This document shows positions 49,064 to 58,376 of a stretch of 64,000 nucleotides of DNA, piece by piece. Made by a program: the position numbers and the translations under genes. The first letter of the stretch is position 1. Every line of letters begins with the position of its first letter. The notes under the pieces were generated by a model. The model worked only from the letters and a program-made list of their open reading frames with translations. It ran no database searches and was not told the DNA's origin. This stretch comes from Phycisphaera sp. (lineage in GTDB: Bacteria; Planctomycetota; Phycisphaerae; Phycisphaerales; UBA1924), in assembly GCA_020639255.1 (NCBI GenBank), contig JACKGZ010000001.1, positions 496,001 through 560,000 on the forward strand, written 5' to 3'.

Positions 49064-50005
49064 TCAGTGTTCCGCTGAGGCCCGCCGGAGTCGGTCACGC
49101 ACCGCATCCCAGATCGGCCCGATAGCCGTGGGTCTTTCGACGATTATGAGATCCGCACCCATCGCGTCGGCCTCACGCAGGGCGGCGTAGAGACGCTTCG
49201 CATATGACGAGGCGTCGGCTGGCATCGCGATCGCGCCGGGTAGGTTCGTGGGCGTGATGGTGAGCAGCGCTGAATTCGGGTGCTGCGCGAGCGTAATCGC
49301 GATGTCCTTGGCGTCCACAATCCGAGTCAGTGTGCGCGGGGCGTAGTGCCGTGTGAGCATGCCCGGTGAGGGCAGCGGGTCTTCGTCGTTCGTTGCGTGT
49401 GTCTCAACAACGGGCACAACGCGTGCGATCTCATCTCGCCCGATGACACCCAGGCGCAGGATGTTCACGGAATCTTGTGCAACACGCACAACCGTGGACT
49501 CGATGCCACGCTCACACGGGCCGCCGTCGAGTACGGGCACGCTTTCTCCGAGCGATTGCGTGACGTGACTCGCAGCGGTGGGGGAGACGGTGCCCGAGGC
49601 GTTGGCGCTCGGTCCGACGATGGGGCCGCCGAAGGTCTTGATGAGCTTGCGAGCGATCTCGTGCGCCGGCATGCGGAGCGCGACGGTATCGCCTCCGCCA
49701 GTCACGACACTTGGCACTCGTCCTTGCTTCGGAACGACAATCGTGAGCGGCCCGGGCCAGAACGTTTGGGCGAGTTTCTCCGCAGCATCGGGCCACTCGC
49801 TCGCGACGGCTTTGGCCATCTCGATCGAGGCGACGTGCACGATCAGCGGGTTGTGAGAGGGTCTGCCCTTGATCGCAAAGACCTTGGCGACGGCATCGGG
49901 ATTGAGCGCATCGGCGCCGAGCCCGTAGACCGTTTCGGTCGGGAACGCGACGACGCCGCCCTCGGCGAGGATCGTCGCGGCGGCTTGGATGTCGTCGATG
50001 ATCAC
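49064..50005 (-). CDS. tsaC: L-threonylcarbamoyladenylate synthase
   Basis: Makes threonylcarbamoyl-AMP from threonine, bicarbonate and ATP, the first step of t6A modification of ANN-decoding tRNAs. 313 residues, the longer Sua5-type, with the YrdC domain: GGVVAFPTETVYGLGADALNPDAVAKVFAIKGRPSHNPLIVHV (KxR and SxN nucleotide binding), FWPGPLTIVV, TVALRMPAHEIARKLI, and GGPIVGPSANASGTVSPTAA. The C-terminal Sua5 segment (LPSPGMLTRHYAPRT on) is present. It ends at 49064, 60 bases past the isocitrate dehydrogenase start, on the same strand, and starts 3 bases before the TolC gene's stop. Confidence 0.93.
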   Translation of the reverse strand: MIIDDIQAAATILAEGGVVAFPTETVYGLGADALNPDAVAKVFAIKGRPSHNPLIVHVASIEMAKAVASEWPDAAEKLAQTFWPGPLTIVVPKQGRVPSVVTGGGDTVALRMPAHEIARKLIKTFGGPIVGPSANASGTVSPTAASHVTQSLGESVPVLDGGPCERGIESTVVRVAQDSVNILRLGVIGRDEIARVVPVVETHATNDEDPLPSPGMLTRHYAPRTLTRIVDAKDIAITLAQHPNSALLTITPTNLPGAIAMPADASSYAKRLYAALREADAMGADLIIVERPTAIGPIWDAVRDRLRRASAEH

Positions 50006-50008
50006 GGC

Positions 50009-51775
50009 TTACTCGTCGGCGGTCTCGGGCACCACGAACTTGATGCCGTTGCGTTCGAGCGTGCGACCGATCGCGGCGTACAAGCGGCTGATCGCGATGT
50101 TGTAGTTCACGAGCGCCTGGACTTCTTCGGCCTCAGCGATCGCGAGCGCCTGCTGCCGGCTCAGCCACTGGTCGAGGTTGAAGGCCGAGTACCCGCCTGT
50201 GGTTTCGACCACGACCTCGAAGGCCCGCAGATTCTCAGTCGCAGCGAAACGTGAAGATCGCGTCTGAGCGATCAGCTTGTAGCCCGCGACGGTGTCACGC
50301 AAGGCGTTCTTCACTTCGAGAACGACCTGCTGGACGGTGTTCTGGAACGAGGTGACGGCCTGGATATTCTCGAGCTGTCGCTGACGCAGCGTCGCGTTGG
50401 CGGCGCGGTTGCCGATCGCGTACTCGTAAGACAACCCGATGATGTAGTCGACAAAGCTGCCTTCCCAGACATCGCTGTACGCATCGCTGGCGTCCTCATC
50501 GAGCGCCGAGAATCTTGCCGAGATCTCGAGGTCGAGCCTCGGGAGCAGCTGATTCCGCGCGACCTGCTTGCGGATCGTCGAGTCGTCGATGGAGAGCAAT
50601 GCCCGTGCGATCTCCGGGCGCTCGGTGAGCGCCGTTGTCACCGCGTCGACAAGGCTGAATCGGATCGGCTCGTCGATCGCGATGTCCGCGGGCAGGAGCA
50701 GCACCTCCGAGCCGATTGTCAGCTCGGGGTCGTTGATGAGCACCTTGAGCGCATCGCTGGCGGCGCGGAGGTTCCGCTGGGCACGGATGACCTGAGCCTT
50801 GCGACTCTCAACCTCGGCCTTCGCGTCGGCGATCTGAGCCGCGGTCGCGTCGAGGATCCCACGCCCGATGATCTTGTCGCGCACCTCGATGCCCCGTTCG
50901 AGCAGCCGCTGCTGGATGAGCAGGTTCTGGTGCGCCTGAACAAGCTGCCAGTACGATTCCTCGGTTTCGCGGAGCGTGCGGATCACGCTCATCTCGAGCG
51001 TGGCGACCTCGTCGCGCTCGGCGTTCTCGGCGATGCGGACCTGAGCCAGCGCGAAGTCCGAGCCCGCACCACGCAGCAGCGGCTGCGTGAGCTGAGCACC
51101 CACGGTGACGGTGTTGGCCGGGTTGGGCGTAACAGTCAGGCCCGGGGTCTCGTTGTCGGCGTTGGTCCACGAGGTGTCGAGCGTGAACGTGCCGCCGCTC
51201 GTCAGACGCCGACGCACACCCGTGGTGATATCGCTCTGATCGAACACATCCGCCGCCGTCCCGAAGAACGTGGTGCTCGTGCGTGGGCGGTCGATCGACT
51301 GGTACTGCCCGTTGACGAAGAAGGTCCAGTCGAAGTTGGCCTCGGCGGCGACGATCTGGCTCTCCGAGATCGCCGGGCGGAGCCGGTCGAACTGCAACTG
51401 CGAGTTCCGCTCCGCGGCCGACCGGATCGCCCGCTCGAGGCTCACGGCCACCATGCGCTGCTCGGCTCCGAGCAGGTCTTCGTCCATAGGGAACGCGCCG
51501 CGGTCGTACGACTCCGGGCCGCCCATCTCGCGGAGCTGGCTCATCCGGGCCTCAGGGATGCCAAGGCTTTCCACCGAATCCTGCCGGGAGGTCAGCATGT
51601 ACTCCGGAGATTGCTCGGCCTCGACCATCTCACGCCGGACGGCATCGATAACGGATCGTGTCAGAATTGTGCGGTCGCGGTCCACGATCGGGCCCGTGCA
51701 CCCCGAGAGAGCAAATCCTGCGCAAACGACAGGCAGAAGACGCATGATCGCGGGGGAAAGTTTCGATTTGTCCAT
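50009..51775 (-). CDS. TolC-family outer-membrane efflux lipoprotein
   Basis: Outer-membrane channel of tripartite efflux or type I secretion systems. ATG 51775 was chosen because a lipoprotein signal follows (MRLLPVVCAGFALSGC, Cys acylated); the open frame extends to 52057 but overlaps the divergent gene start. 588 residues. Two coiled-coil OEP repeats are seen, with alternating helices such as LQFDRLRPAISESQIVAAEANFDW and EVESRKAQVIRAQRNLRAASDALKVL; the beta-barrel strands include TFTLDTSWTN and YIIGLSYEYAIGNRAANATLRQRQLENI. No inner-membrane pump gene is adjacent. The first 130 residues are longer than in plain TolC. Confidence 0.86.
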   Translation of the reverse strand: MDKSKLSPAIMRLLPVVCAGFALSGCTGPIVDRDRTILTRSVIDAVRREMVEAEQSPEYMLTSRQDSVESLGIPEARMSQLREMGGPESYDRGAFPMDEDLLGAEQRMVAVSLERAIRSAAERNSQLQFDRLRPAISESQIVAAEANFDWTFFVNGQYQSIDRPRTSTTFFGTAADVFDQSDITTGVRRRLTSGGTFTLDTSWTNADNETPGLTVTPNPANTVTVGAQLTQPLLRGAGSDFALAQVRIAENAERDEVATLEMSVIRTLRETEESYWQLVQAHQNLLIQQRLLERGIEVRDKIIGRGILDATAAQIADAKAEVESRKAQVIRAQRNLRAASDALKVLINDPELTIGSEVLLLPADIAIDEPIRFSLVDAVTTALTERPEIARALLSIDDSTIRKQVARNQLLPRLDLEISARFSALDEDASDAYSDVWEGSFVDYIIGLSYEYAIGNRAANATLRQRQLENIQAVTSFQNTVQQVVLEVKNALRDTVAGYKLIAQTRSSRFAATENLRAFEVVVETTGGYSAFNLDQWLSRQQALAIAEAEEVQALVNYNIAISRLYAAIGRTLERNGIKFVVPETADE

Positions 51776-51931
51776 CTGGGAATGGTCCTTTGTGCCGCCA
51801 GCTCCCGGGTTTCCGGCTGTCAGCCTCGTCCTGGTGACGTAGACTATGCCGCTCGGCGCCCCTTTGCCGCAACCGTCGGCATTCGGGTGGGTGGAACCGA
51901 GTGAGATTTCAGACACGAGGAGCGTGCATTT

Positions 51932-53383
51932 ATGGCTAGCAAGTGGATCGGTGGCGTGGTGGCGATTGTCACGACACTCGGACTCCCCCAGGTGGGATTC
52001 GTTGGTGCCGCATCGGCGCAGGTCTCCTCGCAGGTCAGCGAGATCGAGCCCCAGCACATGCTGGTCACCGATCAGCGAGCCATGATCCGTTGCGGCGCCG
52101 GCACCGCCTACTACCCCGTTGCCGAGCTCCGCGCGGGCACCATTCTCGTGATGGACGGCGAGACCTCCAGCGGGTGGGCACGCGTCGCGTACCCCAAGTC
52201 CGCCGCCGCGCTCGTCCGCACCGAATACGCCCAGATCGCGGGTGACGGCAAGTCGCTCACGCTCTCACGCGACGACAGCCTCGTTGCATACAACGCGCTC
52301 GCTGGCGCTCGTGGAAGCTGGAGCAAGCTGCTCTCTGATCCCGCGCTGCGAGGGACACAGTTCAAGGTCATCGGCGAGGCCGTCAACGACCTCTCGGGCG
52401 AACTCGCAGGCTACCGCGTCGAAGCTCCCGAGCAGGCTCGCGGCTACGTCCGTCTCTCGTTCCTCCGCGCTGCCACACCCTCCGAAGTCGAGACTTGGAA
52501 GAATCAAGGTGAGACTCCGGCCGTCGCGCAGAACACGGGCTCGAATGACAACGAGCCCGCGATCGATCCCGGCACCGAAGCCCCGGCTCAGCCCGTCGAT
52601 GTCGCGACGAACACCACGGGCAACGCACCGACAGAAGACCCCGGCCAAGACGACTCGCTCGTCGAGCCGATGATCGACGACACCGACATTGCCAGCGCTC
52701 CGACGGCTCAGCCCGAGCAGGCCACGCCGGTGAATGCGACGCCCGTCAATCCCGATGCGGGTACGAACGTCGCAACGCCGACCAACGCGGACACCGAAGC
52801 CCAGCCCGAGAAGCCCGCGCCGCTCAAGATCAGCAGCATCGAGGAGATGGAGCAGCTCTTCGAGGCGGTGCAGAAGCAGTCGACCGAGGAGGCCGAGTAC
52901 GGCCCATTGCTCGCCGAAGTGACGCGCATGTACGACGCGACACCGGATACCGCAGAGAACGCAGGCCTCCGCACGGCTCTGCGCCAGCGTCAGTCGGTCC
53001 TCAAGATCCGCCAACGCGTGCAGGAAGCTACTCGCGCCAATGCGAGCTTGGGCGAGCGGGCCACCGAGCGTGAGCAGGAACTTGTGAACAAGGTCCGCGA
53101 GCTCGAGATCCAGCGTTCGTACGCGGTGGTGGGGCGTCTGCTCCCGAGCGCGGTGTACGACGGCCGCCGTCTGCCCCGCATGTATCGCGTGCAGTCGCTC
53201 GGCGTCACCGAGGCCCCGCGCACGATGGGCTATCTCCGCCCGAGCGATGACATCAACCTTGAGAACATGCTGGGCGAGACGATCGGCGTGGTCGGCACGC
53301 CCGAGCTCGACCCGAGACTCAACCTGCTGATCATCGACCCGCTCAAGATCGATCTGATCCAGGCCGGTTCAGGTCAGCAGTAA
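51932..53383 (+). CDS. secreted protein with bacterial SH3-like domain and linker
   Basis: Exported, 483 residues. Signal peptide (KWIGGVVAIVTTLGLPQVGFVGAASAQ) then a bacterial SH3-like domain at about 38-100 (QRAMIRCGAGTAYYPVAELRAGTILVMDGETSSGWARVAYP), which in other proteins binds cell-wall or receptor ligands. A Pro/Thr/Asp/Glu-rich linker (about 190-300) precedes a helical region (SIEEMEQLFEAVQKQSTEE onward) with a coiled coil (RERERELVNKVRELEIQRS-like) and a compact beta-rich end (VVGRLLPSAVYDGRRLPRMYRV, TMGYLRPSDD). GAGGAG stands about 10 bases before ATG. Function unknown. Confidence 0.78.
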   Translation: MASKWIGGVVAIVTTLGLPQVGFVGAASAQVSSQVSEIEPQHMLVTDQRAMIRCGAGTAYYPVAELRAGTILVMDGETSSGWARVAYPKSAAALVRTEYAQIAGDGKSLTLSRDDSLVAYNALAGARGSWSKLLSDPALRGTQFKVIGEAVNDLSGELAGYRVEAPEQARGYVRLSFLRAATPSEVETWKNQGETPAVAQNTGSNDNEPAIDPGTEAPAQPVDVATNTTGNAPTEDPGQDDSLVEPMIDDTDIASAPTAQPEQATPVNATPVNPDAGTNVATPTNADTEAQPEKPAPLKISSIEEMEQLFEAVQKQSTEEAEYGPLLAEVTRMYDATPDTAENAGLRTALRQRQSVLKIRQRVQEATRANASLGERATEREQELVNKVRELEIQRSYAVVGRLLPSAVYDGRRLPRMYRVQSLGVTEAPRTMGYLRPSDDINLENMLGETIGVVGTPELDPRLNLLIIDPLKIDLIQAGSGQQ

Positions 53384-53402
53384 AGCGTCGATTCAGATCA
53401 AC

Positions 53403-54059
53403 TCACGTCTTGCTGAACGGATCATCCTCGACGCTTTCGGGTGTTGAGGCTGTGTCCGCTTTCTCGCTCGATGATGCGGGCTCCGGTGCCGCGACAGCAG
53501 GTGCGGGCTTGGGCGGCAGCTTCGGTCTGCTGAGCAGCAGCACGATGAACGCCGCCACGCTCACGCCGAAGAGCATCGTGAGAATAAATCCGAGCGATCC
53601 CTTGTCGTGGTCTGGGATGTCCTTGCCCGCCTCCGGCTTGGCGCCCGAGAGGAACGAGTCTCGGTTGGCGGTCGTGTCCTCGGCGTTTCGGTCCTTGAGG
53701 TCGGCCTGGTACGCGTTCTCGAAGTAGCCGTAGACACCCGAATCACGGTAGTTGTGTCCGGCACGCCAGAGGAAAATGCCCGCGAAGACGATCGGAAGAA
53801 ACAGGCCCAGGTGGATTCCGATCATCCCGACTTTCCGTTTCTTGTGGATCATGAGCGACATGGTGCCCATCGCCGCCATCACGACCGCGGCGATGCAGAT
53901 CGCCACAATCGCAAAGACGGGGGCCTGGCCCGCCGGCGTGATGACGTATGCCATGATCCCGAATGTCAGGATCAGCGCCGAGTACAGGAACATCACGACC
54001 GCGACGCGTGAGACCGATTGATGCTGGTTGCTCAACGGTGGCCCTTTCAGAAATCTCAT
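53403..54059 (-). CDS. membrane protein of unknown function
   Basis: Not recognised. 218 residues with four helices: VVMFLYSALILTFGIMAYVI, FAIVAICIAAVVMAAMGTMSL, VGMIGIHLGLFLPIVFAGIFLW and GFILTMLFGVSVAAFIVLLL. The central segment between helices 3 and 4 is polar (about 112-160), and the tail is Pro/Ala/Glu/Ser-rich. ATG 54059 lacks a good Shine-Dalgarno; TTG 54035, with AAAGGG 6 bases upstream, would give a 210-residue product. It converges on the SH3-type gene (20 bases between stops) and is divergent from the FIST gene, 25 bases away. Confidence 0.62.
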   Translation of the reverse strand: MRFLKGPPLSNQHQSVSRVAVVMFLYSALILTFGIMAYVITPAGQAPVFAIVAICIAAVVMAAMGTMSLMIHKKRKVGMIGIHLGLFLPIVFAGIFLWRAGHNYRDSGVYGYFENAYQADLKDRNAEDTTANRDSFLSGAKPEAGKDIPDHDKGSLGFILTMLFGVSVAAFIVLLLSRPKLPPKPAPAVAAPEPASSSEKADTASTPESVEDDPFSKT

Positions 54060-54084
54060 GTCAGTCTAGTGCACCCGTTCCATC

Positions 54085-55389
54085 ATGACCGGTACGATCG
54101 GTTCGCCCATGCCAGACGCCCCCGAAGCCATTGTTCCGAGATTCGCCGCGGCGCTTTCTGTGCGGACGGAGTCCGCATCGGCGGCCAAGGAGGCCGTGGA
54201 GCGGGCGCTCTCGCGTCTGGGTGGGCAGACCCCCGACCTTGCGCTCGTGTTCATCACGGGCCCGCACGTGCTGCACGCCTCGACCATGGCCTCCTTGATC
54301 CGCCACGTGTCGGGCGCCGCCCACGTTGTCACGTGCAGCGCCAAGGGTGTGATCGGGGGCGAGATCGAGGTCGAGGACGCGCCGGGCGTCTCGCTCATGC
54401 TCGCCGCGGCTCCGGGCGTGCGGATCAGCCCGTTCCTGGTCGGCGAACTGCCGAAGGTGCCCGACAAGCCGGGGCCCGACTGGCACCGCGACGTGCTCGC
54501 CGAGGCGATGCAGATCGAGCCGGATCACGCGGGCACGCTCATGTTCTGCGATCCGTACTCCGTGCCGCTCGTGCGGACACTGCCGGCGATGAGCCTCGCC
54601 ACGCGATCGATGCCGATTCTTGGTGGCTTCGCGTCATCCGCGAGCACACCCGGGCAGAACGCGGTCGGTCTGAACGACGACATCCGCAACTCGGGCGGCA
54701 TCGGGATCAGTCTCTCGGGTGATCTCCAGCTTGAGGGTGTCGTGAGCCAGGGGTGCAAGGCCATCGGGCCCACGATGGTCGTCACGAAGGCCCGCGACAA
54801 CATCATCCAGCAGCTCGGCGGAAAGCGTGCCGTGGACATGCTCAGGGAGGTCGTGAGCGAGCTGCCCGTCGGTCAGCGTGTCGCGCTCACCAAGGGCATG
54901 CTCCTTGGCAAGGTCATCAACGAGTACCGTGAACGCTTCGGGCAGGGCGACTTTCTCATCCGGGGTGTCCACAGCATCGACGCCACGACGGGCGCGATCA
55001 TCGCCAACGATTTTTTCCGAGTCGGTCAGACGGTGCAGATCCACATCCGCGACGCCCAGACGGCCCACGGCGACCTCAGCATGCTGCTCGATGCGCAGAA
55101 ACTCAGGCCGAGACCCGAGGCCGGGCTTGTGTTCTCGTGCGTCAGCCGCGGCAAGCGGTTCTTTGGGGAGCCACACCACGACGCGTCGGCGATCTCACAG
55201 GCCTTCTCCCCGACGCAGGCCGGCGTGCAGCAGGCCAAGAGCGGGAAGCACATCGACGTCGCGAACAGACCGCTGCCGATCGCCGGCTTCTTCGCCGACG
55301 GCGAGTACGGCCCGGTCGGCGAACAGAGCTATCTCCACACAATGACAACGAGCCTGGGGCTCTTTCGAAGCCCCAGGCTCGCGGATTGA
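54085..55389 (+). CDS. FIST-domain sensory protein
   Basis: 434 residues. FIST (F-box and intracellular signal transduction) N- and C-terminal domains: DLALVFITGPHVLHASTMASLIRH near the start, CSAKGVIGGEIEVE with LMLAAAPGVRISPFLVG, then GFASSASTPGQNAVGL and SQGCKAIGPTMVV, and the FIST_C region with VVTKARDNIIQQLGG, FLIRGVHSIDATTGAIIANDFF and the end region LPIAGFFADGEYGPVG. FIST domains are thought to bind small ligands such as amino acids. No attached output domain or kinase is present, so it may act alone or with an unlinked partner. No signal peptide. Confidence 0.85.
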   Translation: MTGTIGSPMPDAPEAIVPRFAAALSVRTESASAAKEAVERALSRLGGQTPDLALVFITGPHVLHASTMASLIRHVSGAAHVVTCSAKGVIGGEIEVEDAPGVSLMLAAAPGVRISPFLVGELPKVPDKPGPDWHRDVLAEAMQIEPDHAGTLMFCDPYSVPLVRTLPAMSLATRSMPILGGFASSASTPGQNAVGLNDDIRNSGGIGISLSGDLQLEGVVSQGCKAIGPTMVVTKARDNIIQQLGGKRAVDMLREVVSELPVGQRVALTKGMLLGKVINEYRERFGQGDFLIRGVHSIDATTGAIIANDFFRVGQTVQIHIRDAQTAHGDLSMLLDAQKLRPRPEAGLVFSCVSRGKRFFGEPHHDASAISQAFSPTQAGVQQAKSGKHIDVANRPLPIAGFFADGEYGPVGEQSYLHTMTTSLGLFRSPRLAD

Positions 55390-55421
55390 TCAGTGATGCA
55401 GTCGGGCAACCCGACCGAATA

Positions 55422-55799
55422 TCACGGGAGTTTTGTGCCGGACTTGGTGTAGCCGGTCAGATCACCCTTGCAGACGGGGCAGGTCGTGGGCATTGTGCCG
55501 TGGCCTTCCAGCGGGACGTATTTCCCGCAGTGGCCGCAGATGCCGGCGGTCACCAGACGCTCGTCCACAGCGGGGTCATCGGCCAGCTGCCTCGTCGCGT
55601 AATCCTTCACCTCAGCGGCACGGATCTTGTAGGTCACCTGCTGCTCGCTGTTGAGCGTCTGAGGATCGAGGTAATAGATCCACTGGTCACCCTGCGTGTT
55701 CTCGGCCGGCATCATCGACTTGAAGAAGAAGAATGCCCCGCCGATCGCCGCGACCGCGACAATGAGAAGAATCGCGTTCTTACCACCACCCTTAGCCAT
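55422..55799 (-). CDS. membrane-anchored zinc-ribbon module protein
   Basis: 125 residues from ATG 55799 (GGGGA about 7 bases upstream). One N-terminal helix (about 8-27, NAILLIVAVAAIGGAFFFF) with a following short linker, then a module at 43-117: DPQTLNSEQQVT, QLADDPAVDERLVTAGIC, and Cys pairs C88/C91 and C107/C110 with GHGTMPTTCPVCKGDL. This module is 41 of 75 residues identical with the C-terminal module of the protein at 14010-14861. A zinc ribbon on the outer face of the membrane is expected, though with the first helix uncut it could be cytoplasmic. Function unknown. Confidence 0.7.
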   Translation of the reverse strand: MAKGGGKNAILLIVAVAAIGGAFFFFKSMMPAENTQGDQWIYYLDPQTLNSEQQVTYKIRAAEVKDYATRQLADDPAVDERLVTAGICGHCGKYVPLEGHGTMPTTCPVCKGDLTGYTKSGTKLP

Positions 55800-55949
55800 A
55801 CTTTCGTCCCCGTTCTGAAAGCGGCCCATGAGATGCCGCTCTGCGTGTCTGCCTGTATACGAACAATTATCCTAGCAGGGTTTGTTCCCCGCGGCGAGAA
55901 TCGGCCTTCTACACCCCGAAACCGCAGAATCAGGGCGATGAACCCGCTT

Positions 55950-57347
55950 TCACCCGATCGCCGGCTCGATGATCCCTCGGCACTCGCCGAACCCGATCCG
56001 CCGGAAACCCTCACGCTCGCAGTAGCCCCTGATGATCACCTCGTCGCCGTCGGCGATGAACTTCCGCTCTTCACCCGTGGGGAGTTTGATGGGCGTGCGC
56101 TCGGTGCCCGGCACGAGCTTGGGCGGGTTCGCAAACGGATCGCCATCCCAGGTCAGTTCGAGCAGGCACCCGCGAGCCTCGCGCGTCGGCCCCGAGATCG
56201 TGCCCGAGCCGAGCAGGTCGCCAGGCTGCATGTTGCACCCGTTGCTCGAATGGTGTGTGAGCATCTGTGCGATTGTCCAGTACATGTCCTTGAACGTGCC
56301 CTTGCTGAGGCGGATCGGGTCCATCTTTTTGTCGCGCATCTGCTTGCTGGCGAGGAACACTTCAAGCGTGATGTCGATGCCGCCATGTGCCTGGTCGCGC
56401 TCGTCGAAGAGGTGGGGCAGCGGTTTCGGGTCGCCGTCTGGGCGCACCATCGCGGGCGAGCGGAAGGGCGCCAACGCCTCCATCGTGACAATGTAGGGCG
56501 AAACCGTCGTCGCGAAGTTCTTCGCCAGGAACGGCCCGAGCGGCACGTACTCCCACTTCTGCATGTCCCGCGCCGACCAGTCGTTGAGCAGGCACATCCC
56601 AAGGATGTGATCCTCGGCCTCGCCGATCGGGATCGGCTGCCCGAGCTCGTTGCCCCGCCCGACCACGACACCGAGCTCGAGTTCGTAATCCAGCATCTTG
56701 CAGGGCCCGAACCCCGGTGCACCGCCCTCTTCCGCGGGCGAGAGCTGGCCCGTTGGCCTGCGCACTGGTGTTCCGCTTGGGACGACGGACGAAGCCCGGC
56801 CGTGGTATCCGACGGGGATCCACTTGTAGTTCGGGAGCAGCGGGTTGTCGGGGCGGAACATCGAGCCCACGTTCGTGGCGTGGTAGACGGAGGCGTAGAA
56901 GTCGGTGTAGTCGAATGCTGATGGAGGCCAGTAAAAGTCTGCAGCAGCGGCATCGATTAATACACGATCAATCAATTCTGGATTTCCGCGCAAATCGTCA
57001 CAGGTCGTTCCGAGCAATTCGCTCAACCGGCGGCGGAGTTCTTTCCGTACACCCGACTCAAGTTCGTATATCGAATATACATCTCGATTTCCTGTGAAGC
57101 CTGCCCAGAACGTGCCGTCAAGATCCGATGGCAAGGAGGGAAACAAACCGGCCTCAAGAGCCTTGTCGAGCAAGAAGAGTTTCTCACCAATGCGTACAGC
57201 CAGCTTTCGATCTTGCTGGTCACCAATCGTGCCCGTGAAGTCGCACAGCGGCAGATTCTGAATCGGAAAGTCTGTCGCCGGGTCGTTGGCGGACTCGACC
57301 CAGCTCTCGAGTTTCGGGTCGTGGGTCTCGTCGATCTCGTAGGGCAT
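55950..57347 (-). CDS. fahA: fumarylacetoacetase
   Basis: Cleaves fumarylacetoacetate to fumarate and acetoacetate, the last step of tyrosine and homogentisate degradation. 465 residues, close to the eukaryote-type enzyme. Metal and catalytic region DFYASVYHATNVGSMF with Asp149 and His156, then DYELELGVVVG with Glu222 and Glu224, YVPLGPFLAKNF, and QMLTHHSSNGCNMQPGDLLGSGTISG. The N-terminal FAH_N domain (about 30-110) is present. By direct count the DNA at 56941-57240, encoding about residues 36-136, is 156/300 G+C, clearly lower than the rest of the gene. Other steps of the pathway are not in the window. Confidence 0.93.
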   Translation of the reverse strand: MPYEIDETHDPKLESWVESANDPATDFPIQNLPLCDFTGTIGDQQDRKLAVRIGEKLFLLDKALEAGLFPSLPSDLDGTFWAGFTGNRDVYSIYELESGVRKELRRRLSELLGTTCDDLRGNPELIDRVLIDAAAADFYWPPSAFDYTDFYASVYHATNVGSMFRPDNPLLPNYKWIPVGYHGRASSVVPSGTPVRRPTGQLSPAEEGGAPGFGPCKMLDYELELGVVVGRGNELGQPIPIGEAEDHILGMCLLNDWSARDMQKWEYVPLGPFLAKNFATTVSPYIVTMEALAPFRSPAMVRPDGDPKPLPHLFDERDQAHGGIDITLEVFLASKQMRDKKMDPIRLSKGTFKDMYWTIAQMLTHHSSNGCNMQPGDLLGSGTISGPTREARGCLLELTWDGDPFANPPKLVPGTERTPIKLPTGEERKFIADGDEVIIRGYCEREGFRRIGFGECRGIIEPAIG

Positions 57348-57371
57348 GGTGTTTCTCCTGATGTACAGAGT

Positions 57372-58328
57372 CTATGAGTCGAGCCACCCCAGCTCGGCCA
57401 GTTCTTCTGTCGGCTCGGTGAAGCTGCACGAGCCGTAGCTGAAGGCGAACTGGCGCCGCGCGTCGACGATCTCGTCCGTGGTGAGCGAGACCTCGCCATC
57501 GGGCGATCGCCAGGACGCGCCCGCGTCGTCGAAGCTGAGCTTGCCCTTGTCGGTCTCAACGAGCAACTCTGCGGCCTGCGCTTCGTCGATCTTGTTGTGA
57601 CGCATCAGGGCGCTGGCGAGGAAGACGTTGAGATAGCCGAACATCGTGCCGGTGGCAGAACCCACTTCGTACGTCAGTCGGTAGTCACCCCGCAGCGGGT
57701 GGTGCAGGCCCGCGGTGCACTTGAAGGGCACATCGCCCACCTGGCAGCAGCGGATAAACCGCGCGACCTGTTCGGGCGTGGGTATGAGTTCGGGTGTAAC
57801 ACCCCCCGTGCGGATCTTTGCTGCTGCGGGAAGCCCCGAGAGCGCCGCGATCATGCCGCGCGGATCCTTGGTGTGATCGATCTCGAAGAACGGGATGATG
57901 TCATCGGGCATCGCGTCGATCGCCTCGTCGATGAAGTCGGCGCTGAGCGCTTTCACCTCGACCGCGTCGATTTTGGCGAGCCCGTGCTCTTCGCGCGAGT
58001 GTCGCTCGTTGAACGCGTGGACCGCCTCGAGCCCCTCGCCCGGCTCGTCGGGCTTGAGGATCGCCGAGACCTTCCAGGGCTCGGTGACGCCCGCCATCTC
58101 GGTGTACCCGCTGGTGGCGTAGGTGCCCGGCATCATGATCGCCGCGTGCTTGCTGAATTCATCGAGCCGCCACGCCGGGCAGATGAAGTGGCCAAGCACC
58201 CCCGCGTTCGGCCCGCGCAGGTGCCGGGCGTACTCGGTGACGGCCGGCTCCATGTCGAGCGATGCGGGCGGGAACAGGCCGGCGTAGTCGATGAGCTTGT
58301 CGATGAGCGCGTCGATCGAGGCGGGCAT
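57372..58328 (-). CDS. conserved protein of unknown function (fahA operon)
   Basis: Not assigned. 318 residues from ATG 58328 (MPASIDALIDKLIDYAGLFPPASLDM). It is soluble with no signal peptide; the start DYAGLFPPASLDM and later GHFICPAWRLDEF, FFEIDHTKD, KIRTGGVTPELIPTPEQVARFI, PFKCTAGLHHPLRG and GTMFGYLNVFLASALM look strongly conserved-looking, with a His pair and acidic residues that could bind a metal in a TIM-barrel-like enzyme. It lies 25 bases upstream of fahA on the same strand, so a link to aromatic amino acid catabolism is plausible. That is inference only. Confidence 0.7.
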   Translation of the reverse strand: MPASIDALIDKLIDYAGLFPPASLDMEPAVTEYARHLRGPNAGVLGHFICPAWRLDEFSKHAAIMMPGTYATSGYTEMAGVTEPWKVSAILKPDEPGEGLEAVHAFNERHSREEHGLAKIDAVEVKALSADFIDEAIDAMPDDIIPFFEIDHTKDPRGMIAALSGLPAAAKIRTGGVTPELIPTPEQVARFIRCCQVGDVPFKCTAGLHHPLRGDYRLTYEVGSATGTMFGYLNVFLASALMRHNKIDEAQAAELLVETDKGKLSFDDAGASWRSPDGEVSLTTDEIVDARRQFAFSYGSCSFTEPTEELAELGWLDS

Positions 58329-58376
58329 GGCATAGTCCTCCGTCAGAGACCAGACCATAGACCCCGAGGCCGCGCG

